This document shows positions 51,390 through 52,623 of a stretch of DNA of 52,623 bases, in pieces. The stretch spans positions 1 through 52,623 of the forward strand of contig JAGSGF010000018.1 of assembly GCA_023955335.1 (NCBI GenBank), written 5' to 3'. The position numbers and the translations under genes were made by a program. The stretch is from Yoonia sp. GTDB lineage: Bacteria; Pseudomonadota; Alphaproteobacteria; Rhodobacterales; Rhodobacteraceae. Position 1 is the stretch's first letter. Each line of letters starts with the position of its first letter. The notes under the pieces are model-generated. The model ran no database searches and was not told the DNA's origin. It saw only the letters and a program-made list of their open reading frames with translations.

Positions 51390-52623
51390 ATGAGCAAGCA
51401 CATTGAGAGGCGTCGTCGGGTCTATTATGCGATGTTAAACATCCCTGCTGCTGTGCGGCCAGCCTTTAACAACAAACGGAAGCTCCTCAAGTCACTGGAG
51501 ACAGAATCCATTAGTCAGGCGCAAGTTCGTGTCCTACCGATCATTGCAGATTGGAAAAACCAGATAGAGATCGCCAAAGGCACATCAACTGGTGATAAGT
51601 TTTTGGATGATGTGGGTCTGGCAAGACGAGATGCACAACGACTGAGGAGCCAAGGCGTTCCTGACTGGGAGATACAAGCAGCCCAAGAGGAAGTTGCCAT
51701 AAGTGAGGCACTTGGACCTGACAACACTCACGTCCATGGTGACGGTGGTCAGTTATTTGATGCTGTATCCGTAGCTCTCGGCAATAAACTTCTGCTGTCA
51801 GAACACATTGATAGCTACCTCAACACGACGAGTGTCACACTCAAAACCAAAGAAATGATTAGGCGTGACCTTGTTCGGTTTACGTCAAAGTTCCGATTTG
51901 CTGATGATGCAACACAAAGGGCAGTGCGTGAATGGGCTAATATCGACTTGGAGGAAGCCAATCTGGCTTTAGCAACACGCAGACGAATGCTGTCAGCGTG
52001 TCGTGGATACTGGGACTACCTTGAGCGACATAAGAAGTTGGAATTAACACCACCCTTCCACAAGGTGCTGCCACCAAAGCCTAAGAAGCGTACGAAGGCG
52101 GAGATTGAGGCCAAGCGGAAAGGCTTTCGTATCTCAGATTACCACAAGCTGCTGGCTGGCTGTCAGGATGACCCAATCTTGTCTGATCTTATGACACTAG
52201 CCGCATATACTGGATGTCGCATCGAAGAAATTTGTGGCCTCAAGCTCGCTAACGTCAGAACAGATCGATTTGAACTGGTGGATGCCAAGACAGAAGCTGG
52301 CTGGAGAACGATCCCCATCCACGACCATATCAAACAATCTGTGGCGAGACTGGTGGATACTTCAATGGATGGCTACCTGCTGTCAGGGCTGACATTCAAC
52401 AAGTTTGGCGACAGGTCTAACGCCGTAGGCAAAAGGTTTGGTCGCTTGAAGAAGCGGCTTGGCTACGGTCCCGACCATGTATTCCACTCCTTACGCAAAG
52501 GCTTTGCTACGCAGCTAGAGAACGCAGGACAGCCCCTAAATGTCGTCGCTCGCCTTATGGGCCACACCCAAGACAACCAGAGCTTTGGAAACTATTCTGA
52601 TGGATTGGTGCTGGAAGAGCTTA
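51390..52623 (+). CDS. phage/island-type tyrosine integrase, cut at the window end
   Basis: An open frame of 411 codons that runs off the right edge without a stop. It begins MSKHIERRRRVYYAML, the usual start of a DUF6538-type integrase N-terminus. A SAM-like core-binding region follows, then the catalytic domain with Arg277 (YTGCRIEEICGLKL), His366 and Arg369 (HSLRKGFATQ), His392 (GHTQD) and the nucleophile Tyr402 (FGNYSDG). All catalytic residues are present, so only the last few residues are missing. ATG 51390 has GGG at six bases; an ATG two codons earlier is possible. Its codon use (many GAT, AAA, TTT, CTG/TTG mixtures) and lower G+C differ from the rest of the window, as expected for imported DNA. 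Confidence 0.93.
   Translation, partial: MSKHIERRRRVYYAMLNIPAAVRPAFNNKRKLLKSLETESISQAQVRVLPIIADWKNQIEIAKGTSTGDKFLDDVGLARRDAQRLRSQGVPDWEIQAAQEEVAISEALGPDNTHVHGDGGQLFDAVSVALGNKLLLSEHIDSYLNTTSVTLKTKEMIRRDLVRFTSKFRFADDATQRAVREWANIDLEEANLALATRRRMLSACRGYWDYLERHKKLELTPPFHKVLPPKPKKRTKAEIEAKRKGFRISDYHKLLAGCQDDPILSDLMTLAAYTGCRIEEICGLKLANVRTDRFELVDAKTEAGWRTIPIHDHIKQSVARLVDTSMDGYLLSGLTFNKFGDRSNAVGKRFGRLKKRLGYGPDHVFHSLRKGFATQLENAGQPLNVVARLMGHTQDNQSFGNYSDGLVLEEL

Overview
The window reads as chromosomal DNA of a marine alphaproteobacterium of the Roseobacter/Rhodobacteraceae type. This rests on gene content and style: TRAP transporters, an M19 dipeptidase beside an aldehyde dehydrogenase, an alphaproteobacterial xylose ABC operon, MatA/MatB malonate genes, a SpoIIAA/dodecin/phasin stress block, and many 1-4 nt stop/start overlaps. 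No rRNA, tRNA or CRISPR array was seen. The species cannot be named from sequence reading alone.

Layout. (1) 0.1-10.6 kb: a small secreted protein, then a LysR regulator divergent from aldehyde dehydrogenase and an atypical M19 dipeptidase, followed by a DctB/DctD-type two-component system and a DctPQM TRAP transporter. This looks like one uptake-and-catabolism unit for an organic acid or a modified amino acid. (2) 10.6-18.2 kb: a GST, a polar amino-acid ABC transporter with its binding protein divergent from ATPase and permease, then a tight run of MATE exporter, BadF-type (GlcNAc-like) kinase, NagA and a Rieske oxygenase. (3) 18.2-21.8 kb: malonyl-CoA synthetase and malonyl-CoA decarboxylase, preceded by a truncated GntR regulator and a frameshifted gene remnant. 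(4) 21.8-29.2 kb: a complete xylose operon, xylF-H-G-B-A, divergent from a ROK-family xylR, with hairpins between xylF and xylH.

(5) 29.2-40.5 kb is the most interesting part. It holds an FG-GAP/UnbV secreted protein, a MauG/CcpA-like dihaem protein and a periplasmic pentahaem cytochrome c. These diverge from a six-gene Na+-NQR-like operon (nqrA-F) followed by apbE, nqrM and a CBS protein. The NqrB homologue is only 263 residues. It lacks the N-terminal part and the internal segment that carries the covalently flavinylated SGAT site, whereas NqrC keeps its site. A good FNR-type box (TTGAC-N4-ATCAA) lies in the divergent promoter. My inference is a low-oxygen NADH-driven electron conduit that may end in periplasmic haem proteins rather than, or as well as, quinone.

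(6) 40.5-50.5 kb: after IS and pseudogene debris, a one-directional (minus) stress/energy-saving block. It encodes a host-attachment-like protein, a truncated dihydrolipoamide-dehydrogenase-like flavoprotein, an HPF/cold-shock fusion, dodecin, a P2A-type cation ATPase with an overlapping 38-codon membrane micro-ORF, a membrane protein, a SpoIIAA protein, a coiled-coil stress protein, a phasin-like protein and a Crp/Fnr regulator. Four boxes of the form TTGA(C/T)-N4-GTTAA (or its reverse, one with ATCAA) sit upstream of these genes, three of them 67-82 nt from a start codon. That points to a shared Fnr/Nnr-type regulon. (7) 50.5-52.6 kb: a mostly non-coding junction with an 11-bp direct repeat, then a tyrosine integrase with different base and codon use, cut by the window end. 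It probably marks the edge of an integrated element.
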